A DNA stretch of 64,000 bases from contig JAVJOG010000007.1 of assembly GCA_040216885.1 (NCBI GenBank), forward strand, positions 62,001-126,000, read 5' to 3'. Shown here piece by piece: positions 1 through 8,170 of this stretch (the first letter of the stretch is position 1; each line of letters opens with the position of its first letter). The translations under genes and the position numbers were made by a program. Source of the stretch: Parvibaculum sp040216885 (GTDB taxonomy: Bacteria; Pseudomonadota; Alphaproteobacteria; Parvibaculales; Parvibaculaceae). The notes beneath the pieces were generated by a model. The model saw only the letters and a program-made list of their open reading frames with translations, did not search any database and was not told the DNA's origin.

Positions 1-300
1 GCCATAGGTGTCGACCGGCCGCCCGGAGCGCAGATAGTCGATGGTGAGGCCGATGGGCTTCGGCAGCTCGCCGCCCGCGAATTCGAAAGCGAGCTGCGCA
101 ATGGCGGTCGTCTCCAGAAACGCGCCGATGACGCCGCCATGCAGCGCCGGCAGCACCGGATTGCCGATCAGCTTCTGCGAGAAATGCAGCACGGTCGTGA
201 TCTCGTTGCCGCGCTGGTCGATGCTGATGCCGAGAAACCGCGCATAGGGGATCGCCTGCATCAGCGCGTCGATGTCGGGCGCCTTTGTATCCTCGCTCAT
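1..300 (-). CDS. PaaI-family thioesterase, 3' end cut by window edge
   Basis: Hot-dog fold acyl-CoA thioesterase of the PaaI/YbdG-like group, expected to be a small cytoplasmic homo-oligomer that hydrolyses acyl- or aryl-acyl-CoA. Only the first 100 codons are inside the window. The segment HGGVIGAFLETTA matches the helix-cap motif that carries the catalytic residues in this family, preceded by NPVLPA. The ATG at 300 overlaps the stop of the upstream gene as TGATG, so the two are probably translationally coupled. The neighbouring gene encodes a second enzyme of the same fold, so the two look like an ancient tandem duplication. The substrate cannot be deduced. Confidence 0.85.
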   Translation of the reverse strand, partial: MSEDTKAPDIDALMQAIPYARFLGISIDQRGNEITTVLHFSQKLIGNPVLPALHGGVIGAFLETTAIAQLAFEFAGGELPKPIGLTIDYLRSGRPVDTYG

Positions 301-821
301 CAGGAGCCGTCCTTCTTCTGCGCCAGCATCGCCAGCGCCTCGGCCGCCGCTTCCGGCGTCATCGGCATCGGCATGGTGCGGTTGGCCGCCAGCATGAAGG
401 TGCCGACACAGGTGGCGATGGGATCGGCCTCGTCGGTGTGATAGGCGGTGCCGCGCACAAAGGCGATGTTGGCCGTCACCTTGTAGCAATGCGTATGCGC
501 GACGAGGTCGAGCTTCGGCGTCGCCGGCTTCATGTAGTCGATCCTGAGGTCGAGCGTCGCGATCGACATGCGCTCCGGCAGCGCCAGTTGCACGGCGATG
601 CCGCAGGCATTGTCGAGCAGCGAAGTGATGACGCCGCCGTGAATGACGCCGGTCTCGGGGTTACCCACCAGATTTTCGTCATAGGGCACGGCAAGCCAGG
701 CTTCGTTCGGCGCCGCGTTGACGACGGTCATGCCGAGCGCCCTCGCATGCGGCACATGCTCGATCAGCACGTCCTTCATCAACGCGATGTGTTCCGGCGT
801 GATCTTGAAACCCGAGGCCAT
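300..821 (-). CDS. PaaI-family thioesterase
   Basis: Hot-dog fold thioesterase of 173 residues, a usual length for the PaaI group. The motif GNPETGVIHGGVITSLLDNACG (split here as GNPETG plus HGGVITSLLDNACG) carries the conserved His-Gly-Gly and the Asp of the active-site helix. The reading frame extends upstream to 944, but the ATG at 821 is preceded by GGGAG six bases away, and no family homology is evident before it, so I chose it. Its TGA overlaps the ATG of the next thioesterase gene by one base. It probably acts on CoA esters in the same pathway as its partner; the exact acyl group is unknown. Confidence 0.88.
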   Translation of the reverse strand: MASGFKITPEHIALMKDVLIEHVPHARALGMTVVNAAPNEAWLAVPYDENLVGNPETGVIHGGVITSLLDNACGIAVQLALPERMSIATLDLRIDYMKPATPKLDLVAHTHCYKVTANIAFVRGTAYHTDEADPIATCVGTFMLAANRTMPMPMTPEAAAEALAMLAQKKDGS

Positions 822-998
822 GACGCTCCCGAAAAATTGCATGAAGTTGCAGTGCTGCGTTTTAGTAGCGCCGTGATCGTTTGCCAAGTCAATTGGCATT
901 TGGATCATGTCGCCGGTTGCGTCGCGCGCCATGCGGGGCGACAATGCGCGTGGGGACGTCGGAGGCGATTATATGCGCCGGAAGTGGAGCGCAAGCTG

Positions 999-1466
999 AT
1001 GCTGCTTGTCGAAGGAGGCTTGACGCCTCTCACCGATCTCGATGCTTTGACGCCCCCCTTGCCCCAGCTGATCGCCTATTGGGAACGCAAGCGCGCCGGC
1101 CGGACGATGCCCGCGCCCGGCGACATCGACCCGACTGAGATCCCCCGTCTGCTGCCCTACATGGCCGTTGCCGACATCACCTACGAACCGCTCGACATGC
1201 GCTACCGGCTCATGGGCACCCGCCTCGTCGAGATGGGCGGCGTCGACCGCACCGGCACCTCCATCCGCGAAGGTCACAGCGGCGAGCGCCTGGAGGAGCG
1301 TCTGGCGGCGCTGCAGCGCATGCTGGCATCGCCCGGCCCCGTCGCGCTTGGCGGGAGGCTCGACTGGCTCGGCCGCGGCTACCGGCAATTCGAATGCGTA
1401 CATCTGCCGCTTTCCGCCGATGGCGAAAGGGTGACGCGCCTTGTGGCGGCCTACGCCTTTCCGTGA
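999..1466 (+). CDS. PAS_5 (DUF1457) domain protein
   Basis: A 155-residue protein dominated by one PAS_5 domain, a family typical of alphaproteobacteria. Visible landmarks are LIAYWERKR near residue 25, then EIPRLLPYMAVADI, and YRLMGTRLVEMGG where the PAS core begins. It has no kinase, HTH or GGDEF partner domain, so it may be a stand-alone sensor or adaptor; no ligand is known. The open frame starts far upstream, but that part is antisense to the thioesterase gene. ATG 999 has GGAG nine bases upstream. An alternative GTG start lies at 984. Confidence 0.75.
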   Translation: MLLVEGGLTPLTDLDALTPPLPQLIAYWERKRAGRTMPAPGDIDPTEIPRLLPYMAVADITYEPLDMRYRLMGTRLVEMGGVDRTGTSIREGHSGERLEERLAALQRMLASPGPVALGGRLDWLGRGYRQFECVHLPLSADGERVTRLVAAYAFP

Positions 1467-1534
1467 ACGACGCCGCCGATCCCCTAACTATCTGAAAATA
1501 AAACGATTCCAGAAACCGGTTCGCCCCCCCGAAA

Positions 1535-1562
1535 TTGACGATTGTCGTCATTTGGGTAGAGT
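1535..1562 (+). promoter_or_regulatory. Promoter with TetR-type operator for the 1615 operon
   Basis: TTGACG at 1535-1540 and TAGAGT at 1557-1562 are separated by 16 bases and form a plausible sigma-70 promoter. A perfect inverted repeat, TGACGA-ttg-TCGTCA (1536-1550), overlaps the -35 box and spacer, with A/T on both flanks. It lies about 65 bases before the TetR start codon. This is where a self-repressing TetR protein would be expected to bind. Confidence 0.6.
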
Positions 1563-1614
1563 AGGGCGGATCGGACGATCCCGGGGCAGGGCAGCCCCGG
1601 ACGCAGGAGGGACG

Positions 1615-2271
1615 ATGGCCGACGTCAAGGAAGGGCCGGTCGCGGTGGACAGCGCCACGGCCGCCGCAAGGCCGCGCGGCAAGCGCGAGCAGACCAAGCA
1701 CAACAACCGCGAGGCGATCCTCGATGCGGCACGCATCGTCTTTGCCGACCTTGGGTACGGCGCCACCTCCGTACGCGACATCATCCGCAAGACCGGCCTC
1801 GCGTCGGGCACCTTCTACAATTATTTCAAGAGCAAGGAAGAAGTCTTCGAGGCGCTGATGGACGACGGCATGCGCCGCATCCGCCCGCGCCTGCGCGCCG
1901 AGCGCATCCGTTCGCGCACCTTCGAGGATTTCATCCGCAACGCCTACCGCGCCTATTTCGAATATCTGGCGACCGACAGCGACACCTTCCAGGTGATGCG
2001 CCGTAACCCCAACACGATGCGCGTGCGCATGGACTCGCCCGAGATCCTCGCCGGCTTCGAGGAGATCCGCGAATATATCGAGGAAGACATCCGCAACGGC
2101 ACGCTGCCCGGTGTCGATGCGGAATATCTGATGGCCGCCGTTGTCGGCATCGCGATGGAAATCGGCGACCGGATGTTGCGCCGCCCGGAAATGGATGCCG
2201 AGGCCGCCGCTGCTTTCGGCACACAACTGGTCCTCAGCGGCTTCCGCGCCTTGCCGGCCAAAAAATCCTGA
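1615..2271 (+). CDS. TetR/AcrR-family transcriptional regulator
   Basis: A 218-residue TetR regulator. The N-terminal helix-turn-helix runs from about residue 25 to 75 and contains AILDAARIVFADLGYGATSV, then IIRKTGLASGTFYNYFKSKE, the canonical recognition-helix pattern. The rest is the variable ligand-binding domain. ATG 1615 has AGGAGG five bases upstream. A palindrome overlaps the promoter just upstream (1536-1550), so autorepression is likely. It leads an apparent operon with an esterase (37-base gap) and a GDT1-family transporter, which are its most likely targets. The inducer is unknown; given the esterase, a lipophilic ester or acyl compound is possible. Confidence 0.9.
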   Translation: MADVKEGPVAVDSATAAARPRGKREQTKHNNREAILDAARIVFADLGYGATSVRDIIRKTGLASGTFYNYFKSKEEVFEALMDDGMRRIRPRLRAERIRSRTFEDFIRNAYRAYFEYLATDSDTFQVMRRNPNTMRVRMDSPEILAGFEEIREYIEEDIRNGTLPGVDAEYLMAAVVGIAMEIGDRMLRRPEMDAEAAAAFGTQLVLSGFRALPAKKS

Positions 2272-2308
2272 ACCCGTGAAATCCGAGCGCCGCGAAGGAA
2301 ACCCGCCG

Positions 2309-3334
2309 ATGAGCGTCCAGAAATTTATCGTCCGCACCCTGCTGAAGCTTCCCGACGGCATCCTGATAAAAATGTCGGGCGGCAAGCCGCTGGCGATCGA
2401 CGGCCGCATTCTCGACGCCCGCACGCAGTTTCTGGCCGCGCAGGGCGCCAAGCAACCCTCGATAACGACGCTCGCGCCCGCCGCCGCCCGCGCCGGCACG
2501 GCGGACGGTCTGAAACTGCTCGACGATGCGCCGCGCCAAAGCGTCGGCGTCCGCGGGCTCGCGGTGCCCGGCCCCGATGGTTCGCTCGCGGCGCGCCTCT
2601 ACACGCCGAAAGACGCGGCGGGGCCGCTCCCCGGCCTCGTCTTCTTTCATTTCGGCGGCTGTGTCATCGGCGATCTCGATACCTGCCACACTTTCTGCAC
2701 GATGATCGCCGACATCGCGCAATGTGCGGTGCTGAACGTCGCCTATCGCCTGGCGCCCGAACACAAGTTTCCCGCCGCCGTCGAGGATGCGCTGACCGCA
2801 TATCGTTGGGCCGAAACCCATGCCGCCGATCTCGGCATGATTGCGGGCCGCATCGGCGTCGGCGGCGACAGCGCCGGCGGTTATCTTTCCGCCGTCATCG
2901 CGCAGGAGGAAAAGCGCGCCGGCCGCGCCGGTCCCGCGCTGCAATTGCTGATCTATCCGGTCACCGATTGGGAATGGCGCGGCGGCTCGATGGACAGTTG
3001 CGGCGGCGTCTACCCGCTGACTGCCGAAATCATGAACTGGTTCGCCGGTCTCTACCTCAACAACGCGGCCGAGGCAAAGGACGTCCGCGTTTCGCCGATG
3101 AAGGAACCGGACTTGTCCGGCCTTGCGCCCGCCATCGTCGTGACGGCGGGCTTCGACCCCTTGCGCGATCAGGGCGCGGCCTATGCCGAAAAGCTCGAAG
3201 CCGCCGGCGTCCCCGTTGTCTATCGTTGCGAGGACAGCCTCGCCCACGCTTTCACCGCGATGACCGGCGTCGTGCCGGCGGCGAAATTGGCCTGCGAAAA
3301 AATCGCCACGGATGTCGGCAAGGCGCTGAACTGA
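2309..3334 (+). CDS. Alpha/beta hydrolase, hormone-sensitive-lipase (HSL) family
   Basis: A 341-residue carboxylesterase or lipase of family IV. The oxyanion region reads FHFGGCVIGD, a variant of the usual HGGG motif in which the first residues are HFGG. The nucleophile serine sits in GGDSAGGYLS, the acid is probably the Asp in FDPLRDQG, and the His is in LAHAFTAM near the C terminus. There is no signal peptide, so it should be cytoplasmic. The start at 2309 follows GAAGGAAA. It lies 37 bases after the TetR gene and one base before the next gene, so the three are co-transcribed. Its substrate is unknown. Confidence 0.88.
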   Translation: MSVQKFIVRTLLKLPDGILIKMSGGKPLAIDGRILDARTQFLAAQGAKQPSITTLAPAAARAGTADGLKLLDDAPRQSVGVRGLAVPGPDGSLAARLYTPKDAAGPLPGLVFFHFGGCVIGDLDTCHTFCTMIADIAQCAVLNVAYRLAPEHKFPAAVEDALTAYRWAETHAADLGMIAGRIGVGGDSAGGYLSAVIAQEEKRAGRAGPALQLLIYPVTDWEWRGGSMDSCGGVYPLTAEIMNWFAGLYLNNAAEAKDVRVSPMKEPDLSGLAPAIVVTAGFDPLRDQGAAYAEKLEAAGVPVVYRCEDSLAHAFTAMTGVVPAAKLACEKIATDVGKALN

Positions 3335-3335
3335 G

Positions 3336-3908
3336 TTGGAAGCCTTCCTCGTTTCTCTTGGCGTCGTCGCCGTCGCCGAAATCGGCGACAAGACGCAATT
3401 GCTGGCGCTGCTGCTGGCCGCCCGCTTCCGCGCGCCGCTTCCGGTCATCGCCGGCATTTTCGTCGCGACGATCCTCAACCATGCGGGTGCCGGCTTTGTC
3501 GGCGTTCTGCTCGCCGACTGGCTGACCGGCGAAATTCTTGCCTGGATACTGGCCGTGTCGTTCCTCGCCATGGGCGTCTGGGCGCTGATCCCCGATGCGC
3601 CGCCCGGCGACGACGAAGTGAAGCCGCGCTACGGCCCCTTCGCCGCCACCGCCATTGCCTTCTTCCTGGTCGAGATGGGCGACAAGACGCAGATCGCCAC
3701 CGTCGCGCTCGCCGCGCATTACCAGTCGCTGGTCTTCGTCGCCTTCGGCACCACGCTCGGCATGATGGCGGCCAATGTGCCGGCCGTGTTGCTCGGCGAG
3801 GTCGCGGCGCGGCATGTGCCGCTCCGTCTTGCCCGTGCCGCCACGGCCGTCATCTTCATCGTTCTCGGCCTTGTCGCCGCCGCCGGCGCTTGGGGCTATG
3901 CGTCCTGA
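3336..3908 (+). CDS. TMEM165/GDT1 family cation transporter
   Basis: A 190-residue inner-membrane protein of the UPF0016/GDT1 family. Known members move Mn2+ or Ca2+ (Vibrio MneA is an Mn exporter). Two copies of the signature E-x-G-D-K-T are present, AEIGDKTQ near residue 16 and VEMGDKTQ near residue 112, each in a three-helix repeat as expected. Translation probably starts at TTG 3336, directly after the stop of the esterase. This supports coupling, though the start is not certain. The gene end overlaps the convergent hydrolase gene by 13 bases. Mn2+ export is the best guess. Confidence 0.88.
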   Translation: MEAFLVSLGVVAVAEIGDKTQLLALLLAARFRAPLPVIAGIFVATILNHAGAGFVGVLLADWLTGEILAWILAVSFLAMGVWALIPDAPPGDDEVKPRYGPFAATAIAFFLVEMGDKTQIATVALAAHYQSLVFVAFGTTLGMMAANVPAVLLGEVAARHVPLRLARAATAVIFIVLGLVAAAGAWGYAS

Positions 3909-4774
3909 TCGGATTGCAAGAATGTGATCAGCATTTCGTTGATCGGTTGCGCTTCCTCGCGATGCACCCAATGCGACCCCTCGGCAAGGAACAGCGTCCC
4001 GCCGAGCGCACACAGCGCGATGCTCTCGCGCGCCAGCGCCGTTTCGGCGAACTGGTCCTTCCCGCCCCAGATCAGCAGCAGCGGCGTTTCGATGCGTCCC
4101 GGCGCCTCGGGCATCTTCTTTTTCAGCAGCGCTCGATACCAGTTGAGCATCGAGCTCAGCGCCTTCGGCTCGCGCCACGCTTTCTTGTAGGCCTCGATCT
4201 CGCCGTTGAACACGCCCGCGCGCGCCGCCGCCTTCAGCGTCTCGACGAAGGGTTCGAAATTTTTCCGCCGGATCGCCATTTCGGGGAACCAGCGCAGCCG
4301 CATCGCCTTCACATAGCGGCTCTTCTTGCGCTGCGCCTTGTCGCCATACATCGACCGTTTCCAGATCGCCGGATGCGGTGCGTTGATCGCCGCCGCCTTT
4401 TCCATGCGCGCGCCCCGCGTCGACGCGAGCCACCACGCGACGCTCGCCCCCCAGTCGTGACCGACGACGCGGAGCCGCGTCTCGCCGAAATGCGCCCCGA
4501 GCACCACGATGTCGTCGGCCAGTTCGTCGAGATCGTAAGCGCGCACGCCGCGCGGCTTGCCGCTCAGCCCGTAGCCGCGCTGGTCCGGCGCCACGACGCG
4601 AAACCCCGCCTTCGCCAGCGCCGGCATCTGGTGCGACCAGCCAAGGCAGGTGTCGGGAAAGCCGTGCAGCAGGATCACGAGCGGCCCGTCCGCCGGTCCC
4701 ATCTCGGCATAGTGCAGGGAGATCCGGTCGAGATGCGCCACACCGAACCGCGCCTCTTCCATACCGTTTATCAT
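3896..4774 (-). CDS. Alpha/beta hydrolase, epoxide-hydrolase-like
   Basis: A 292-residue enzyme with the epoxide hydrolase/haloalkane dehalogenase pattern. HGFPDTCLGW forms the oxyanion loop and VGHDWGAS carries an aspartate nucleophile rather than serine. GSHWVHREE near the C terminus provides the catalytic His. An Asp nucleophile excludes a simple esterase and fits hydrolysis of epoxides or C-halogen bonds through an alkyl-enzyme ester. ATG 4774 is preceded by GGAGG; the longer frame to 4900 overlaps the divergent gene's promoter. It is convergent with the GDT1 gene. An epoxide of an alkene or fatty acid would fit the surroundings, but this is inference. Confidence 0.85.
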   Translation of the reverse strand: MINGMEEARFGVAHLDRISLHYAEMGPADGPLVILLHGFPDTCLGWSHQMPALAKAGFRVVAPDQRGYGLSGKPRGVRAYDLDELADDIVVLGAHFGETRLRVVGHDWGASVAWWLASTRGARMEKAAAINAPHPAIWKRSMYGDKAQRKKSRYVKAMRLRWFPEMAIRRKNFEPFVETLKAAARAGVFNGEIEAYKKAWREPKALSSMLNWYRALLKKKMPEAPGRIETPLLLIWGGKDQFAETALARESIALCALGGTLFLAEGSHWVHREEAQPINEMLITFLQSDQDA

Positions 4775-4902
4775 TTTGCGTTTGTCCTCCGGCGGCCCGC
4801 CCGCGCCTATTCTCCACCCGCACCGTGGCGAAGTTGGGACCGCGCCTCTATGCTTGGCGCACACAGCAATTTGCCATAAGCGAAAATTCCGGGGGTCCAA
4901 AA

Positions 4903-5877
4903 ATGCGAACCATGCGTGTGCGTGAATTGTCCGACGACATCGCCGTCCTGCGCATGGACGAGGTTGAGCTGCCGCCGCCGGGCAAGGGCGAGATGCGGCT
5001 GCGCCTCAAGGCCTGCTCGGTCAACTTCCCGGACATCCTGATGGTGCAGGGCAAATATCAGTTCAAGCCCGAGCTGCCCTTCGCGCCGGGCATGGAAGGA
5101 GCAGGGCTGGTCGCTGCCGTCGGCGAAGGCGTGACGAAATTCAAGCCGGGCGACCGCGTCGTCGCCGGGCTTCGCACCGGCGGCTTCGCCGAAGAGGCCA
5201 ATGCCGCCGAAGCCGCCTGCCGCGCCATCCCCGGCACCATGGACTTCGCCGAGGCTGCCGCCTACCCGGCGGCCTACCTCACCGCTTATGTGGCGCTTGT
5301 CTGCCGCGGCCGTCTGCAAAAGGGCGAAACGCTGCTGGTGCATGGGGCGAGCGGCGGCGTCGGCCTTGCCGCCGTCGAAATGGGCAAGCTCCTCGGCGCC
5401 ACCGTTATCGCGACGTCGGCGTCCGATGAAAAACTGAAAGTGGTGAAATCGCGCGGTGCCGATCATGTGTTGAATGTGACGAAAGGCTTCCGCGAACATG
5501 TGAAGGAACTCACGGGCGGCCGTGGCGCCGACGTGATCTACGATCCGGTCGGCGGCGACGTCTTCGATGAAAGCGTGCGCTGCATCGCCTGGAACGGCCG
5601 CCTGCTGATCATCGGGTTCACCAGCGGCCGCATCCCCTCGGTCTCGGTCAACATGCCGTTGATAAAAGGCTTCTCGGTCGTTGGCGTCCGCGCCGGCGAA
5701 TATGGCCGCCGCGACCCGGAGGCCGGCCGCGCCAACATCGAAGCGGTGGACCGCCTCGCCGCCGAAGGCAAGATCAAGCCCCACATCTGCGCCCGCTTCC
5801 CCCTCGAACGCGCCGTCGACGCGATGCGCATGCTGCAAAACCGAGAAGTCGTCGGCAAGGTTGTCATCGAGATGTGA
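4903..5877 (+). CDS. Zinc-free MDR oxidoreductase, NADPH:quinone reductase-like
   Basis: A 324-residue medium-chain dehydrogenase/reductase of the quinone oxidoreductase group. The N-terminal GroES-like domain includes CSVNFPDILMVQGKY. The Rossmann domain has HGASGGVGLAAVEMGK around residues 147-162, a typical NADPH-binding AxGGVG loop. The cysteine/histidine zinc ligands of alcohol dehydrogenases are missing. ATG 4903 follows GGGGG. The gene is divergent from the epoxide-hydrolase-like gene, with 128 bases between starts. It may reduce quinones, enones or enoyl-CoA-like compounds; substrates cannot be told from sequence. Confidence 0.88.
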   Translation: MRTMRVRELSDDIAVLRMDEVELPPPGKGEMRLRLKACSVNFPDILMVQGKYQFKPELPFAPGMEGAGLVAAVGEGVTKFKPGDRVVAGLRTGGFAEEANAAEAACRAIPGTMDFAEAAAYPAAYLTAYVALVCRGRLQKGETLLVHGASGGVGLAAVEMGKLLGATVIATSASDEKLKVVKSRGADHVLNVTKGFREHVKELTGGRGADVIYDPVGGDVFDESVRCIAWNGRLLIIGFTSGRIPSVSVNMPLIKGFSVVGVRAGEYGRRDPEAGRANIEAVDRLAAEGKIKPHICARFPLERAVDAMRMLQNREVVGKVVIEM

Positions 5878-5884
5878 ACCACCC

Positions 5885-5905
5885 ACAGGCGCCGGGGTGA
5901 CACTT
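5885..5905 (-). repeat. Short dispersed repeat, copy 1
   Basis: Read on the minus strand, this 21-base segment is AAGTGTC followed by ACCCCGGCGCCTGT. It matches 13561-13581 at 19 of 21 positions and 8315-8335 at 18 of 21. A TATAA lies a few bases before each copy. It sits between two convergent genes. Confidence 0.65.
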
Positions 5906-5922
5906 TGATTTATAAGCGCGTC

Positions 5923-6813
5923 TCAAACGCTCCGTTGCGCCTTGTCCTTGTCGTTGGCCGCGCGGATCATTTCGCGCATCTTTCCCCAGTCGTCGTCGGT
6001 AAGCTTCGACAGCCGCGAGAAATTGCCGCCGCCCGCCGAATAGCCCGCCCCGTCGATGGCGATGGTCTGCCCGGTGAGGTACGCGCAGCCGTCGCCCATC
6101 AGGAAGGTTGCGAGGTTCTTCAACTCGTCCATCTCGCCGACGCGCCCCATCGGAATGCCGTCGCGCGAGCCTTCACCATCGGTCGACTGGCCGGGCGAGA
6201 GCCGCGCCCAGGCGCCCTCGGTCGGGAAGGGACCGGGCGCGATCGCGTTGAGGCGGATGCCGTAAGGTCCCCATTCCGCGGCCAGCGACTTGGTCATGAT
6301 GTTGACGCCGGCCTTCGACATCGCCGAAGGCACGGTGAAAGGCCCGCCGTTCCATATCCATGTCGTCAGGATCGAGATCACGCTGCCCTTCACCTTGTCG
6401 GCGATCCAGCGCGTGCCCACCGCATGCGTCACGTAGAACGAGCCGTGAAAGACGATATTGGCGATCGCGTCGAAGCCGCGCGGCGACAGATCCTTGGTCG
6501 GCGAAATGAAATTGCCGGCCGCGTTGTTGACGAGCCCGGTCAGCGGCCCGCCATCGGCCCAGATTTCGCCCACCATGTCGTCGACGGCCTGCGCCACGCG
6601 AATATCGACACTATGCGTTTTGACGGAGCCGCCATGGCGGTCCATCAGTTCCTTCGCCGTCTCGTCGAGAACGTTTTTGCGTCGCCCGCAGATGTAAACT
6701 TCCGCGCCGAGCCGCAGATAATCCTCGGCCATTTCCTTGCCGAGCCCGGTGCCGCCGCCCGTCACCAGAATGCGCTTGCCCTTCAAGAGCCCATCGCGAA
6801 ACATCGAAACCAT
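5923..6813 (-). CDS. SDR of the 2,4-dienoyl-CoA reductase (DECR1) type
   Basis: A 296-residue short-chain dehydrogenase. TGGGTGLG near residue 18 binds NADP(H), and LVNNAAGNFISP is the structural motif. Where a classic SDR has Tyr-x3-Lys, this protein has PSAMSKAG, so Ser replaces Tyr, followed by KSLAAEWGPYGIRLNAIAPG. That arrangement is the hallmark of mitochondrial DECR1, which reduces 2,4-dienoyl-CoA during oxidation of polyunsaturated acyl chains. ATG 6813 has GGGAGG seven bases upstream and is preferred to the ATG at 6828. The gene fits the fatty-acid theme of the window. Confidence 0.85.
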   Translation of the reverse strand: MVSMFRDGLLKGKRILVTGGGTGLGKEMAEDYLRLGAEVYICGRRKNVLDETAKELMDRHGGSVKTHSVDIRVAQAVDDMVGEIWADGGPLTGLVNNAAGNFISPTKDLSPRGFDAIANIVFHGSFYVTHAVGTRWIADKVKGSVISILTTWIWNGGPFTVPSAMSKAGVNIMTKSLAAEWGPYGIRLNAIAPGPFPTEGAWARLSPGQSTDGEGSRDGIPMGRVGEMDELKNLATFLMGDGCAYLTGQTIAIDGAGYSAGGGNFSRLSKLTDDDWGKMREMIRAANDKDKAQRSV

Positions 6814-6878
6814 CTCGTCCTCCCGCATGTTTGTTTGGGAGGAGATTAGCGCGCGGCGGAGGCGTCGTCTCCCGTCAA

Positions 6879-7009
6879 CGTCATTGCGAGCGAAGCGGCC
6901 TGTCCGCCGAAGCTGCGAAGCAGCGCAGGAGGAAGCAACCCAGAAACGGCACGGAGTGAGTTTGCCGTTTCTGGGTTGCTTCGTCGGCCAAGGCCTCCGC
7001 GCAATGACG
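6879..7009. repeat. Intergenic palindromic repeat element with long hairpin
   Basis: A 131-base element bounded by CGTCATTGCG (6879-6888) and its inverse CGCAATGACG (7000-7009). Its core is a perfect 19-bp stem, GAAGCAACCCAGAAACGGC (6932-6950) pairing with 6964-6982, around a 13-base loop. The ends resemble extragenic palindromes common in Hyphomicrobiales genomes. It lies between two minus-strand genes, so it may also stabilise or end transcripts. Confidence 0.8.
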
Positions 7010-7035
7010 CTACGGAAGATCGTGGGCAGTCCCCT

Positions 7036-7308
7036 TCAATCCCTCTTCTGGCGCTCCGTCATCATTGTCCACAGCCGGACGACAATGAAGATCGGCACCA
7101 CGACGATGGCGCCGAGCATCAGATATTGGAACGACCAGTCGATGGCCTCGAACCCCATCGACCAGATATTGGCCGCCGTTGCCAGGAAGTCGCGCCAGAG
7201 ATCGATGGGCTTGATGCCGAGAATGGCGAGCACGATGCCGACTGCGACGGAAGCGACCGCCAGCTTGAAAATTGTGGCGAGCGCGGGCCCGCCGAATATC
7301 CGGTCCAT
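7036..7308 (-). CDS. Small membrane protein, DUF6460-like
   Basis: A 90-residue protein with two predicted membrane helices, around residues 10-30 (IFKLAVASVAVGIVLAILGI) and 58-78 (YLMLGAIVVVPIFIVVRLW), separated by a short loop with conserved-looking tryptophans. Its length and pattern resemble the DUF6460 family of alphaproteobacteria, whose function is unknown; I assign this from memory. It follows the MscS channel gene by 28 bases on the same strand and is probably co-transcribed, which may indicate a membrane-stress role. ATG 7308 was chosen because the longer frame reaches back into the MscS gene. Confidence 0.6.
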   Translation of the reverse strand: MDRIFGGPALATIFKLAVASVAVGIVLAILGIKPIDLWRDFLATAANIWSMGFEAIDWSFQYLMLGAIVVVPIFIVVRLWTMMTERQKRD

Positions 7309-7336
7309 TTTGAAATCCGTTCCTGTGACGCCGCTC

Positions 7337-8170
7337 TCAGTCCTTGCCAGCATAGACCGTCCGCGCCGGGAAGGGGATGGTAATTCCCTCGCGGTCGAAG
7401 CGTTCTTTGACCCGTCGCGTCAACTCGAATTTCAGCGGCCAGTAGTCCGCCGTCGCGCTCCATACCCGGACCGTGATGTCGACCGAGCTGTCCCCCAGAT
7501 TGCCGACCCCCATAAACAGCTCCGGTTCCTTCAGGCAGCGCGGATCGGCCTCGAACTCGGCGCGGATCGCCTCCATCGCCTTGGCGATATCGTCGCCATA
7601 GGAAATGCCGAATGAAAAATCGACGCGCCGCGTCGCATGGAAACTATAGTTCTTCAGCGCCTGCCCCCAGATCTGGCTGTTGGGCACGAAGATCTGCACA
7701 TTGTCGGGCGTCGTCAGTTCGGTCGTGAAGAGCGACAGCAGTTTCACGGTGCCCCCGATTCCGCCGACTTCCACATAATGCCCGGCGCGGAACGGCCGGA
7801 AGATCAGCAGCATCACACCGGCGGCGACATTCGACAGCGTGCCCTGCAGCGCAAGACCGACGGCAAGGCCCGCCGCGCCGAGCAGGGCAATCAGGCTCGC
7901 CGTCTGCACCCCGAATTTCGCCAGCACCGCCAGCAGCGTGAAGATCAGCACCAGATAGCGCACCATTGTGCCGAAGAAATTCTGCAGCATCTCGTCGATG
8001 CCGGGAACGCGCGCAATGCCGGAAATCGTCCACGTCCGCGCCTTGCCGGCAAACCAGAAGCCGGCAATCAAAATCAGGATGGCCGACAGCATCGATAGCC
8101 CGTGCTCGACAAATGTCGGCAGCAGCGCGTCGATATGTTCGCGGATTTCCGGCGGCAACTGATCGAACAT
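7337..8170 (-). CDS. mscS: Small-conductance mechanosensitive channel, MscS family
   Basis: A 277-residue inner-membrane channel, close to the length of E. coli MscS (286). It has three N-terminal membrane helices. The pore-lining third helix is recognisable as LGAAGLAVGLALQGTLSNVA, rich in Gly/Ala packing residues, and is followed by GVMLLIFRPFRAGHYVEVGG, the family signature entering the beta domain. Oligomeric channels of this family open on hypo-osmotic shock to release solutes. ATG 8170 has GGAG upstream; the frame begins 11 codons earlier without support. It probably forms an operon with the small membrane gene downstream. Confidence 0.92.
   Translation of the reverse strand: MFDQLPPEIREHIDALLPTFVEHGLSMLSAILILIAGFWFAGKARTWTISGIARVPGIDEMLQNFFGTMVRYLVLIFTLLAVLAKFGVQTASLIALLGAAGLAVGLALQGTLSNVAAGVMLLIFRPFRAGHYVEVGGIGGTVKLLSLFTTELTTPDNVQIFVPNSQIWGQALKNYSFHATRRVDFSFGISYGDDIAKAMEAIRAEFEADPRCLKEPELFMGVGNLGDSSVDITVRVWSATADYWPLKFELTRRVKERFDREGITIPFPARTVYAGKD

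Noticed and set aside
2234..3571. Long minus-strand open frame of 445 codons
   Set aside because: It runs antisense across the esterase and GDT1 genes, is Arg/Asp/Gly-rich in the way GC-rich shadow frames are, and shows no family motif.
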